A stretch of 64,000 nt of DNA from Cryptomeria japonica (lineage: Eukaryota > Streptophyta > Pinopsida > Cupressales > Cupressaceae): NCBI RefSeq assembly GCF_030272615.1, contig NC_081413.1, positions 141,517,872 to 141,581,871 of the forward strand, read 5' to 3'. Within the stretch, counting starts at the first letter, position 1. The number at the start of each line of letters is the position of its first letter. Below the pieces are notes generated by a model that was given only the letters and a program-made list of their open reading frames with translations, had not been told where the DNA came from and did not search any database. The translations under genes and the position numbers were made by a program. Positions 46,593-57,417 of the stretch are shown one piece after another.

Positions 46593-47707
46593 TGTAATAC
46601 CCTAAAAATTGTCATCTAAACCATGAGCCCCTAATCTCGACAACGTCACCAAGGTCCTAACCAAAGGCAATTAAATAAATCTTGAGCACACAAGTAATTC
46701 CTAAAATCATCAAATGTCACATGGCAAAATCAATCACTCAATATTAATTAAATATTTATTTAATTAATTAATCATTACAAGTAAATCATTTTAAACAATT
46801 ATCTTATTTATTTTAATTAAATATCCTAGCATATTTAATTAAATAAATCAAATTGTCATAAATCTTCAAAAAAGGAAACAAATCAAGAAAGAGGAATTAA
46901 TTCAATTAAATAAATCAATTATGAGCACAAATCTTCAAAAATGGAAATAAATCAAAAAATGAATTAATTGACAAAAAAGAATTAAAAATTTGAGAAAAGA
47001 AATCAGTTGGAGATAATCTTGAAAAAAACAAATTAAAAATTGATAGATAATCTCAAAGAAAGCAATTAAAACAATTAAATATTAAAATTGAATGAAATAG
47101 ATAATAAATCAGTTTTTTCCTGATTTTATCTTAATTTTAGTTCAATTTCCTTTAAATCAGTTTTTTCTTGATTTAATCTTAATTTTAGTTCAATTTCCTT
47201 TAAAACTAAGAAAAGCATCCAATCACATCAATTCACTTGGATTGTGCTTCCTCTTGAAAAATCTTGTCCGCTCATCATCATTTGATCTCAACCGTTGGTT
47301 TCTTTCTGAATTTTCTATAAATTCAGGCTCATCTCTCATTCAAAGAGAGTCTGGAGAATATATTGTTATTATACTATTTTTTCTCTAGGATTTCATTGAG
47401 ATATTGCATATTAATTATTTCATATTGATTAAATCATTTAGCTTAATATTGCAAAAATATTGTTAGATTAATATTGCATCCATCTAGCATTCATCATGTT
47501 CATATAGATAAAATCCTTCATCTTGATGTTGTCAAGTCACTGGTATTGCTAATAATCTGAGAGCAATCATATACTCACATCTTTTAGAAGGCAATGGGTC
47601 GATTTGTTATGGTCTATTATTAATTGATTATGTCTGATTAACCATGCATGTAATGACTTGATTGAAGTGTTGTGCTTACAGGTACAAGTCCACTTTTCAC
47701 ACACACA
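46593..47707 (+). repeat. 5' LTR of the non-autonomous element
   Basis: 1,115 bp. It has AT-rich stretches with ATTAATTAAATATTTATTTA-like sequence and a 54-bp direct repeat (CAGTTTTTTCCTGATTTTAT and the CAGTTTTTTCTTGATTTAAT variant, about 47109 and 47158). The primer-site region follows immediately: TCTAGCGCCCACCATGTGG at 47710-47728. Confidence 0.92.
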
Positions 47708-47709
47708 TT

Positions 47710-47728
47710 TCTAGCGCCCACCATGTGG
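47710..47728 (+). promoter_or_regulatory. Candidate primer-binding site
   Basis: TCTAGCGCCCACCATGTGG starts two bases after the LTR and resembles the TGGCGCCCACCGTGGGG type of plant Gypsy primer site with a few substitutions. Confidence 0.6.
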
Positions 47729-47839
47729 CTCAAACCCACAAATACAAGATTTCTAATGTTTCTTGAACAAATTTAATGTTTGGTTTTTATAACTAATAAA
47801 CATGTGTTAAATTTGCAGATAAAAATCTTTATTTTTGTT

Positions 47840-48215
47840 TGTTCTTCTATGACAGTCAAAAAAGGGTCTCGGTTTGGAGAGCATAACCTTTTATTTAACT
47901 ATTGGAACTCAACCAATTTTTGATATGTTTTTGAAAACCAAGTTTTCTATAGTTTCACTAAATGGATTTGCCTAAATATTTTGAGTTTGAAAGTTATGAT
48001 TGACAAAGTGCAGGACTATCATTTTACCTATTCTTCTGTGACAGTCAAAAATGGTCTCGGTTCGAAGGGAACAACTTTTTATTGAACAGTTGGATCTAAC
48101 CCAAAGTTTAATATGTTTTGTAAAACTAAGTTTTCCACATTTCCACCAAAGCAATTTTCCAAATTATTTCTGGTGCAAACGTTATAAATGATAGAGTGCA
48201 GTACTATAAAAAATT
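47840..48215 (+). repeat. 189-bp tandem duplication in the leader
   Basis: GACAGTCAAAA occurs at 47851 and 48040 (offset 189), each followed by GGTCTCGGTT and then a diverged but parallel segment with TTTTGATATGTTTT / TTTAATATGTTTT and AAGTTTTC. The leader that follows, to 49681, is non-coding. Confidence 0.75.
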
Positions 48216-49681
48216 GTCATAACTAGGATAGTCATAAAATGGAAATTCTTGTTAGATTAGTTTAATTTACAATTTACATGATAGAATTTTCTTTTGATGA
48301 TTTTTTTAATGTTATTTTGGCAACTGATTTTGGGCTTTTAATGTTTGTAGGACGTTTGTCAAAAAATCTATCAATCAAACATACGCTTGCCAAAGAATCA
48401 AGAAGAAAATGACTACTGACATATTGGTTTTGCAGGTTGCCTAAGTAGAATCGACTAAACATTGTGTATTCATTTAGTATTTTCTTAGGCACTTAAATTG
48501 CTATCTGGTTAAAGAAAAAATTTGTCTTTCGTGTTTTCAGAAAAATCTAAGAGGTAGGAGAGTATGCTCTTGTCTTTTATAGACAATCAGAAATCTAGAC
48601 CCTCGAAGCTTTTTTCTAAGTTTTGAGATTTGTGTACCTTTAGCAGGCCTGTCACAATGGGAAAAAGTAATCACCCTGTGAGAATGACCCAAGTGAGTAT
48701 AGTTGGACCTGACCATTCCAACTCAGTATAATAAATAGGCCTCTGGTGATTAAAGTCTCAGAGGATAGGATTATTTGAGTTTTCTCTTTGAGATCTCTCA
48801 TATCGAGCATTTTGAAGGGCCTCGCGATCTCAATCACGTTTACATGACTACATCTTGTTTTGGTACCTTGTTGGGCTATAGGCCTCAATCATAATTGCGT
48901 GACTTCAAGGGGTAATTTCAAATGGAATTCCTGACTAAGAACTATAAGATAGAAGCTACATGATTCACCTCCGAAAGGTTGATAATCTTTGTGCAAGAGA
49001 GGTAGTAACTCTCCCAAGACACTTACCATATCATGCCCCCATTAGCGTTTGGAGTCGGCTAATATGGCGTTGAGAATCCATTGCGTGAGACTCAACGTTT
49101 GTATTCTGATTAGCTATTGGGTGTGTACCTAAGTCAGTAAGCAAAGGTTTTCTTCTCTAAGCCAACTTCCATAGGGTTAGCGTGTTGTGATTGAATTATT
49201 ATATATCTTGCATGTTTTCTATGTTTTCATCCCTAAAACTAAAACTAGAGAAAACAAATGAAACAATATCAAACAATTCAGTGATAAACTCTATCCATGT
49301 CCAAACTGGTCTTTGTTAGTCATCGAAACATCAATCCTTATCAAAAAAATGGTAGTCGTCAGTCATTGAAACTTTTTCTATCAGAATCTCGTCTCTGTCC
49401 AATCCTTTGTCATATGAATTCCTGATCTTGTCAGTCAAAATAGTCAAAGTTTCCCAGATTAGTCTACAACAAGCCTAAAACTAGTTATCATCCTCCTGAG
49501 CATAAACAACCTTAATAGTGTACCTCTGTCGTTGCGTTGCACGATTTTGTCGATCATCTTTAAGCTAGTTCAAACAAACATTTTATCAAACCTAAGTTAA
49601 CTTGGATAACGTCTTACACAAGATAGATCATTCCTGAAACCAGACCAGATCTTTAGTTACTTCTCTCAATCAGTACGTTAA
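48216..49681. other. Leader of the non-autonomous element
   Basis: Non-coding DNA between the duplication and the long ORF. Short repeats of GTCATCGAAACATC / GTCATTGAAACTT lie near 49320-49370. Nothing else is recognised. Confidence 0.5.
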
Positions 49682-52108
49682 ATGAACTACTGGCTACAAT
49701 TTGATCTTGACTTCTGCAACACATCTCGCTCTCGGTCCTATCGGTTAAAAATGCCTATTCAAACCAAAAGCTCTTCTAATTTTTCTGAAAAAAGTAAGAA
49801 TCTCCTAAATACCTTAGCTCCAATTCCCATGGCTTCCTATGCTCAAATGCTTCAAGTTATAAAGAAAAAAATATATGACATGGAAATCCAACAAAATAGA
49901 TCAATGACTCCATTTGAAAAACAAATGTATGATATCAAGTGTGAGAAACTTCAAGAAGTGCTAAAACGATTATGTGATTTGTCAAGCAAATACCAACAAA
50001 TGATTGACAATCAAAAGCCAAATCTCAAACAAGCTCATGAGACACCTTCACCAAGACAAAAAGACATCTATTCCCTAGATAGACAGTTTACACCTTTGGG
50101 GAAATCTATTGAGTCAGCTTTGGAAGAGCTTATTAAGAACAATCTTATCACATTGCCTAAAAAGATCACATGGGGATGTGCAGTTTTGAGTAGTTATTGT
50201 GTATATCATAGGCATAACAAACATAAGACTTCAATGTGTATGGAATTAAAACATAATATTCAAGATCTCATTGATGATGGTGTCATTGAAACTGAAGATC
50301 CTAATGACTCACCTAAAAAAAAAGAAGGAACTACTTCTAAACATAATCAAAATCATGAACCTATGTCTAGCAAGGCTCCATATGTAGCCTCCATCCCTTC
50401 CATGATGCCTTCATCTCCTAAAACTTCTCAGCAACAATACATACCATCTCCTTCAAACAATGATACTTCTCATGTTTACCTTCAAGGGCTATCTCCTATG
50501 GAAATCCAAGTTAATGGAAATATTGATACAAGTTCCTATAAAGATTTAAAAATCCAAGATCCTATGCCATCATGCACTCGAATTCCAAACGTACCCATTC
50601 CAGAGAGTCCCACTCAAAATTCTTCCCCATCATGCCAAAATATGGAGACCTTCCAAGAATCCCCTATGCCTATGAAAAATCCTACCCCTTCCTTAGAAGT
50701 GACTCCATGTCAAGAGGATAATCTGAAAAATGAAAGAATAAGTCATATCATAAATCAAGATAAAGACACCAAAACTCCTCAATCCCATCTAATGATTGAA
50801 AAAGATCCTGTTCTCCTGGAATCCCATGATGATCCCCTTATACCTTTCCATTTCTTCCAGGATGATCGCTTTCCATCTCAAGAGAAAAGAATCCTTTCAG
50901 CTCCCATTCGTGATCCACTTCCTAAGCAAGATCATGATGCCTCTTCCACCTTTTCAAATGATCCTATTCAAAATGAAGAGTCAAACACCCTTCCTACTCT
51001 ATCCAATGGTCATCTTCCATGTCAAGATCAAAGTATCCCTTCATCTCCTTGTCATAATCCTCCATGTTCACCTCAAGAGTCCATCATGCCCATAAAGCCC
51101 TCTCATGATCCTATCATTCCTTGCAAGCCACCTCCACCTCAAAATGAACTTGCCTCTAGCATCAAAAGTAAGAAGAAACCCTTTGTTAAAAAGATCTTTC
51201 AAAGAATGCATTATCAAAGAAAAGGGTTAGACATTCATGAAAATGGTATATTAGAACCCCCTACTATAAAAGAAAATCTTGATTATATTGGCTACAGTTC
51301 TCACTCTCAAGATGTTGGTATCCCTCATAAATCCTACATTTCTCCAGTTGAATCCAAATACATGCCTTCTCCTTCGTACCTTCCATCCATTCTAGGTCCC
51401 CATATCCCTCCATCCCTTATGCGAGATCAACAAAGGCACACAACTTTGAGTACCTTCCATCCATCTAAAAGACCTCCATATCATTCCTATCCATCCACAC
51501 ATTCTTTTCTTTCTCCAAGCAATTTGGATGCCAAGCATAAAAGTCATAAATCAAGCAATCCACATGTATTCAAAGATCAACATGTCCCATCTAATCGACA
51601 TGTCAAAACAAAGCAAAATATGATCCAAAAAGAAAAAGAAAAATACAAAATGCCACAAAGGCCCACAAAGAAAGAAGAAAAGTCAAAAGTTATATGGGTT
51701 CCTAAGGCACTTGTACAAGCAATGCGCTCCAAGGAACTACAAAAGCATAAAAAATCAAAAAACATGTGGATCCCTAAGCAGATTCTTGAAGCACAACAGT
51801 CTAAAGAAAAATCAAAATTGGCATCTAAAATTGTTGTTCCTCCATCCAAACCTTCTGAGTCTATTCCTCCATCACCTCCTTCATCCATTTTGGGTTCTTA
51901 TGCCCCAAAATATGTAACCCTTCCTCCATCCAAATCTCAAAATCTAAGATTCACTTCTCCTCCATATGTCCACCATCCCTCAAGGCGTGTGCCAATGTTG
52001 ATCTTTCCAGCATTTCCATCTATCGATACACAATTCTTCCAACATCCCATCCTTTATCCAACACCTCTTTTTCACCCTTCCATCCCTCTTATCCAATCCT
52101 TTGCATAA
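49682..52108 (+). CDS. 808-residue gag-like, Pro/Ser-rich protein of a retroelement
   Basis: The frame is open for 808 codons with no stop or shift; a second start at codon 24 (49751) is possible. Residues about 50-115 look helical. Residues about 140-160 read FTPLGKSIESALEELIKNN, and about 170-205 hold YCVYHRHNKHKTSMCMELK followed by NIQDLIDDG, the C-H-H-C-type motif before a helix that marks gag C-termini of Tat/Ogre-like Gypsy elements. Residues about 215-640 are very rich in Pro, Ser, His and Gln. Residues about 660-715 are strongly basic and hold twin motifs, IWVPKALVQAMRSKE and MWIPKQILEAQQSKE. No catalytic domain. The likely role is RNA binding or packaging. The full length of 808 codons in an element without pol is notable. 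Conservation of the ORF is inferred from its openness only. Confidence 0.82.
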   Translation: MNYWLQFDLDFCNTSRSRSYRLKMPIQTKSSSNFSEKSKNLLNTLAPIPMASYAQMLQVIKKKIYDMEIQQNRSMTPFEKQMYDIKCEKLQEVLKRLCDLSSKYQQMIDNQKPNLKQAHETPSPRQKDIYSLDRQFTPLGKSIESALEELIKNNLITLPKKITWGCAVLSSYCVYHRHNKHKTSMCMELKHNIQDLIDDGVIETEDPNDSPKKKEGTTSKHNQNHEPMSSKAPYVASIPSMMPSSPKTSQQQYIPSPSNNDTSHVYLQGLSPMEIQVNGNIDTSSYKDLKIQDPMPSCTRIPNVPIPESPTQNSSPSCQNMETFQESPMPMKNPTPSLEVTPCQEDNLKNERISHIINQDKDTKTPQSHLMIEKDPVLLESHDDPLIPFHFFQDDRFPSQEKRILSAPIRDPLPKQDHDASSTFSNDPIQNEESNTLPTLSNGHLPCQDQSIPSSPCHNPPCSPQESIMPIKPSHDPIIPCKPPPPQNELASSIKSKKKPFVKKIFQRMHYQRKGLDIHENGILEPPTIKENLDYIGYSSHSQDVGIPHKSYISPVESKYMPSPSYLPSILGPHIPPSLMRDQQRHTTLSTFHPSKRPPYHSYPSTHSFLSPSNLDAKHKSHKSSNPHVFKDQHVPSNRHVKTKQNMIQKEKEKYKMPQRPTKKEEKSKVIWVPKALVQAMRSKELQKHKKSKNMWIPKQILEAQQSKEKSKLASKIVVPPSKPSESIPPSPPSSILGSYAPKYVTLPPSKSQNLRFTSPPYVHHPSRRVPMLIFPAFPSIDTQFFQHPILYPTPLFHPSIPLIQSFA

Positions 52109-55100
52109 GTCCTTGCCCTAGTTTCATTTCATTATCCTACCAACATCTTTGAGCATACCTTCATAGCCATGGTCTATTGCAACTCATATTCTAAAGGTAC
52201 CATCCAAAGCAGTGAGACATTGGGGTCCTTCTTCAATCTCCTCTCATGCCTCCATTATCTTCCAAAAGGAAAAAATGATGAAAAAGATGAAAAAAAAGAA
52301 GAGAAATAAATTCATCCTTGTGTGAAAACCACTTCTTGTGGTGCCTTGGGCAAGTACCATGATGAAAACCTGGTAAACAGGCGTCATGCATAATCCATTA
52401 TCTTTTTGCACTTTACACTGGGGGCAATTTCCATCCATGTACATCCATCTATTATCCATCTTCCTCGATTATCCTTCATCCTCCATTGTCCCTCATTCGC
52501 TCTATCTACATTCATATCCGTTTTCCACCTTTGATCTTGATAAGGTTAAGGATCTTTATAGGTTTTATATGTCCTATATATTGCACTTGATCCAAACCCT
52601 TTAGCTCCTATCCATTGCTCGCTTACATCCTTCATTACCACCTTTGATCTTGATTATCCTATCTTCCTCCTATCCAGATCTATTCCTTGATCTTGATCAA
52701 CACTATGGACAAAATGCAAAAACATGTTTTCCACAAACCTCTTGACATGACCACTTCTTTGGACCATATAGCTTCATTACACTATATCCTTGCTTCGCTG
52801 CGCTATATCCTTGCTTTACATCGCTAAAATCCTTGCTTTACATTGCTATATCTGGACCCTGTGCTTGGATTAATGTTGTGAGATAGTCCTTGAAAGTGTC
52901 CACCATCATTCACTTATCCATTCATGTACTCAAAATCCCTTTTGCCTTGCTAGACACTAGGGGCAAACATTAAAAAATCCTAAAAATCATAAAATGTCTT
53001 GAAAAAAATCCTAAAAAATCAAAAAAAGTCCTTAAAAATCCTGAAAATTAGAAAAAAGTCCCGAAGAAATTCAAAAGAAAAAAAAAAGAAAAAAAAGAAA
53101 AGCAGAAAAAAAAAAAAGGAAAAAAGAGAGAAAATGCCCTGGTGAAAACCTGGTAAATAGGAACCTTGGTAAAGAAAAAAATGAATCTCTGCCAAGCAGG
53201 TGAAACCTGGTAAACAGGCGCCTCTTGTACTCAAGTGCTCCATCAATCAATGCAACGTTGACATTCCCGCTTTCATGCATCTTTGCTTTCACTTGTACAT
53301 ATTTCAATAACTTTGGTGACATCCTAGTTCATTGCAACCCTCATGGCTTGAAACTGATCAATGTCCTAGTCTTAGGTAATCGACAAGAGCACATTACATG
53401 TCCTAAGTAGTGTCAACCAAGTCAATCTTACATTAGTGAAACCTGGTCATCCACTCCAAGTTAGTTACCTATCTCCTGACTACTGAAGAGTTTTATCACG
53501 AGTTAACAAACACAACAACAAAACTAAAAACAATCACTAAACAATTTGAGCTATGCATGAAAATTTTCTTTGTGTGTTGTCTTTTATATTGGTTTTCAAT
53601 TATTATCCCTCTGAGTAACTCGAGGAAGTCTATCTTGACTAAGAGGAGCAAGGATTGGGGGCATAATATTTTCTTGTTTTCTGCTTGTAGGAATGATCCC
53701 AATGATTTGGAAACATCTAAATTAGCTGGGTGTCTGTGATAAGAGCCTTCACATCAAGGTGAAATTGCCACACATACCTCGACTCCGCTTATTTGAATAC
53801 TACAGGGAGGTTCCCATCACTTCTTTGTCTGTTTTGAGGAAATTTCTTTATTGTGCAATCCGGGTCCATGCGTAATTTGTCCAAGGATATGAATGAAAAA
53901 AGGGTCATTGTGGACAAGATAATTAATATTGCACATGAAAAGAAATGAACTCTATTCTACCTGCTATAATTGTAAAATGCTCAATGATGACAATTAAGCT
54001 TTTCAAAGTCCAGTGACTAGGTTTAGGTTGCATCTTATTTTGCATCTCATCTTGCATTTCATTCTGCATTTTGTGAATTTGGAGTGATTTCGGTATAGTA
54101 ACAATGCTTCCTCTTTGTCTGCTGAATGAGAGTTGGAGCGTCATCATTTATTCGCTAAGTGGTCTCTTTTCATCATTTCTCTGATCGAGTACTTGTGTTT
54201 TGAGATGTTTAGCTGCATACATAAGCATATTATATAGATTCATACATTCACTATCATTCATTTGCATTCATCTTATTGCATAGAAAAAAAAATAAAAAAA
54301 ATTGCATTACTCATTCTCATTACTCATTCACATTCATTTATTTGCATATGAAAAGAAAGAAAAATAGACACCAATACTCATTCACATTCATTCATCTATG
54401 CTGAAAGGAAATGCATACATATAGAATAAAGCATATAGAACAACATCTCATAACCAATCAACACAAGTACGATGAAATCAAATCACGAGCTTGTAAATCG
54501 GTTGTCCTGAGTCCATTTTCGGGATCGAAATAAAAAATTGAGATCATTTTGCTAGTCAATTTCAAAATTTGGACCACTTAGCGCTTTTCATCAAATGCTC
54601 ATTCTCTCTTCTAATTGCGATCAATTTCTCGTTAATCAACGCTGAATCTCAATTTAATTTCTACAAATCAACTTTGCGCTCAATCAACACAAAATTTTCA
54701 AAAACTCCTCTAAATCAATTTGTGCTCAAACAACTTATCATCGCTAAGAAATTGCCTATCATCATGTAACCTCGCTATCTTTCGATTTCTCTCCCGAGGG
54801 GGCATACTTGTGACCTTATGATCTCACATCTTCAAATGTCAAGAAAATTTTCAAATCTTCATCGAAAGTCGAGCAAAAATATTTTCAACTAAAGAAAATC
54901 AAATAAGACCTCAATCTCTAGGGACATATCAGTTTCATCGCTTCATATCAAGCTGATATTTGTCTTTGTCTGAATCAATTTCTTTACGTTAATCAGTTCC
55001 ATCGCTTTTCATCAAGCTAATTTTTCGTTTAAACTCAATCAAGGGTTTAAAGAGTATCTTCGATCATGCTAAATCTAAACAGGTGTTACGTTTTATTCAT

Positions 55101-55460
55101 TTCTTGATCAAGCTGAATAGTCTATCTTCATCGTATCTTGATCAATCAAGTTCAAGATCGTTTTTTATCGTCACTCACTGTATCTAAGATCAATCAAGTT
55201 CTAGATCAGTAAGATCTGCTTCTTGATCAATCAAGTTCAAGTTCGGTATCTTTTGTTTTCTATCATTCCCAAGTTCAATCAAGTTCTGGAACGGTATCAC
55301 ATTAATCAGACTTTATTCAGCTTTGTCGATTCGAATCAAACTAAACACCTCACTTTTTTATGTAGTTCGTGATCAATCAAGTTCTAAACTGGCATCTCCT
55401 AGACATCAACTATTCTTTGAACCAACACACTACTCGCACATTAATTCAAAGAGGGGCAAA
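52109..55460 (+). other. Repeat-rich non-coding 3' region of the element
   Basis: Contains four copies of a GTGAAAACCTGGTAAACAGG module (52361, 53141, 53199 and a partial one near 53435). Near 52770-52850 there are four ATATCCTTGCTT(CG/TACAT) repeats. An A-rich block at 52970-53130 is built from AAAATCCT units. At 54230-54420 CATTCATTTGCAT units recur. At 55100-55400 CTTGATCAATCAAGTTC units recur five or six times. A purine-rich AAAGAGGGGCAAA (55448-55460) abuts the 3' LTR. Confidence 0.7.
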
Positions 55461-56575
55461 TGTAATACCCTAAAAATGGTCATCTAAACCATGAGCCCCT
55501 AATCTTGACAATGTCACTAAGGTCCTAACCAAAGGCAATTAAATAAATCTTGAGCACACAAGTAATTCCTAAAATCATCAAATGTCACATGGTAAAATCA
55601 ATCACTCAACATTAATTAAATATTTATTTAATTAATTAATCATTACAAGTAAATCATTTTAAACAATTATCTTATTTATTTTAATTAAATACCATAGCAT
55701 ATTTAATTAAATAAATCAAATTGCCATAAATCTTCAAAAAAGGAAACAAATCAAGAAAGAGTAATTAATTCAATTAAATAAATCAATTATGAGCACAAAT
55801 CTTCAATAATGGAAATAAATCAAAAAAGGAATTAATTGACAAAAAAGAATTAAAAATTTGAGAAAAGAAATCAATTGGAGATAATCTTGAAAAAAACAAA
55901 TTAAAAATTGATAGATAATCTCAAAGAAAGCAATTAAAACAATTAAATATTAAAATTGAATGAAATAGATAATAAATCAGTTTTTTCCTGATTTTATCTT
56001 AATTTTAGTTCAATTTCCTTTAAATCAGTTTTTTCTTGATTTAATCTTAATTTTAGTTCAATTTCCTTTAAAACTGAGAAAAGCATCCAAACACATCAAT
56101 TCACCTGGATTGTGCTTCCTCTTGGAAAATCTTGTCCACTCATCATCATTTGATCTCAACAGTTGGTTTCTTTCTAAATTTTCTATAAATTCAGGCTCAT
56201 CTCTCATTCAAAGAGAGGCTGGAGAATATATTGTTATTATACTGTTTTTGCTCTAGGATTTCATTGAGATATTGCATATTAATTATTTCATATTGATTAA
56301 ATCATTTAGCTTAATATTGCAAAAATATTATTAGATTAATATTGTATCCATCTAGCATTCATCATGTTCATATAGATAAAATCCTTCGTCTTGATGTTGT
56401 CAAGTCACTGGTATTGCTAATAATCTGAGAGCAATCATATACTCACATCTTTTAGAAGGCAATGGGTCGATTTGTTATGGTTTATTATTCATTGATTATA
56501 TCTGATTAACCATGCATGTAATGACTTGATTGAAGTGTTGTGCTTACAGGTACAGGTCCACTTTTCACACACACA
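55461..56575 (+). repeat. 3' LTR of the non-autonomous element
   Basis: 1,115 bp, same length as the 5' LTR, about 30 differences by hand count, most of them C/T or G/A. Confidence 0.92.
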
Positions 56576-56850
56576 ATAGCAAATTGTTTTCAATCTTCAT
56601 TATGTCTCTTTGTGCTTGATGGAAGGGGTTCTGAGACCAACTTTGAAATGAAAAATTTGGCCTCATCATATAGAAGCTCGAAACTTTTAAAATGGTTTAG
56701 GCATAAATTTATTTTTAGATTTTGTGTAAAAAGTTCCTCTCACTTATTATTAATTTTTTTATTCAATATCCAACAACAATCATCTCAATTGATCAAGCAT
56801 CGTTTATATAGTTTAGAAGTGTCAATTTTATTACTTCTCTAATCATTATG
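56576..56850 (+). pseudogene. RNL pseudogene intron, continued after the insertion
   Basis: From ATAGC onward the sequence matches the intron of the intact gene at about 970-1120: CTTCATTATGTC, then GCTTGATGGAAGGGGTTCTG and ACTTTGAAAT. Similarity fades after AATGGTTTAGG and TTTAGATTTTGTG. No downstream exon with MHD or LRR was found up to 57417, so the rest of the gene is lost. Confidence 0.85.
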
Positions 56851-57417
56851 GTAATAAAAATTATATGCCACTACTTTTTTTTACATTTAAGATAGATAAA
56901 CTAAGTGTTGGGTCATCACTACCTAAACTTTGAGGGTTCATTTGTGATCACCCTGCCTACATATCCACTTTGAAAGTCAGAGACTTCGTAATTCATACAC
57001 TAATGATAGAAAGGATTCCACCCCTCCTGAATGAGATCTCAGATCTCTTTCAAAATCAAGATTGTTAATTAAGTTTATGTTTTTAAATTAATCCAGTTTA
57101 AAATGATAACAAACTCGTTTTGAACATATCCTAACATCAGGGCATCCCCTGAGGCAACATTTCTTTGACGCAATTTATCTCAGTGCCTTCTCTAAGCTTC
57201 CATAATTTGCATGCAAGTTAATTGTATGTGTAAGGGAGAGAGAAATAGATTGTTAATTATTAGTTAAACTATCAGTTGATAGTTTAATCTTCACCTACAC
57301 ATCTCACTGCCAACTTTTGAATGGCACCTGCTATGTTTCTCCATGGTTTATCAAGCAGTAAGGATAGTAAATGTTATTTCCATGAATAATAAGATATAAA
57401 AGATATAACATCAGTTA
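56851..57417. other. Spacer before the LINE
   Basis: AT-rich, no recognisable gene or repeat. Confidence 0.5.

Larger units (their letters stand above)
46593..56575 (+). mobile_element. Non-autonomous LTR retrotransposon with one long gag-like ORF
   Basis: The two LTRs are each exactly 1,115 bp (46593-47707 and 55461-56575), start TGTAATACCC, end CACACACA, and differ at about 30 sites by hand count (about 97% identity). The internal 7.75 kb has a primer-site region, a leader with a 189-bp duplication, an 808-codon ORF, and about 3.3 kb of repeat-rich non-coding DNA ending in the purine-rich AAAGAGGGGCAAA at 55448-55460. No protease, RT or integrase could be read in any frame, so pol must come from a partner. 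It sits in the intron of the RNL pseudogene. Confidence 0.92.

Noticed and set aside
51577-51888. 103-codon minus-strand frame within the 808-codon ORF
   Set aside because: It is antisense to a Pro/Ser/Lys-rich coding region, whose composition opens the opposite strand. No domain.
53019-53322. Minus-strand frames rich in Phe
   Set aside because: They arise from the A-rich tract at 53060-53130 read in reverse.
54569-54769. 66-codon frame in the non-autonomous element
   Set aside because: Low-complexity, short, no support beyond being open.
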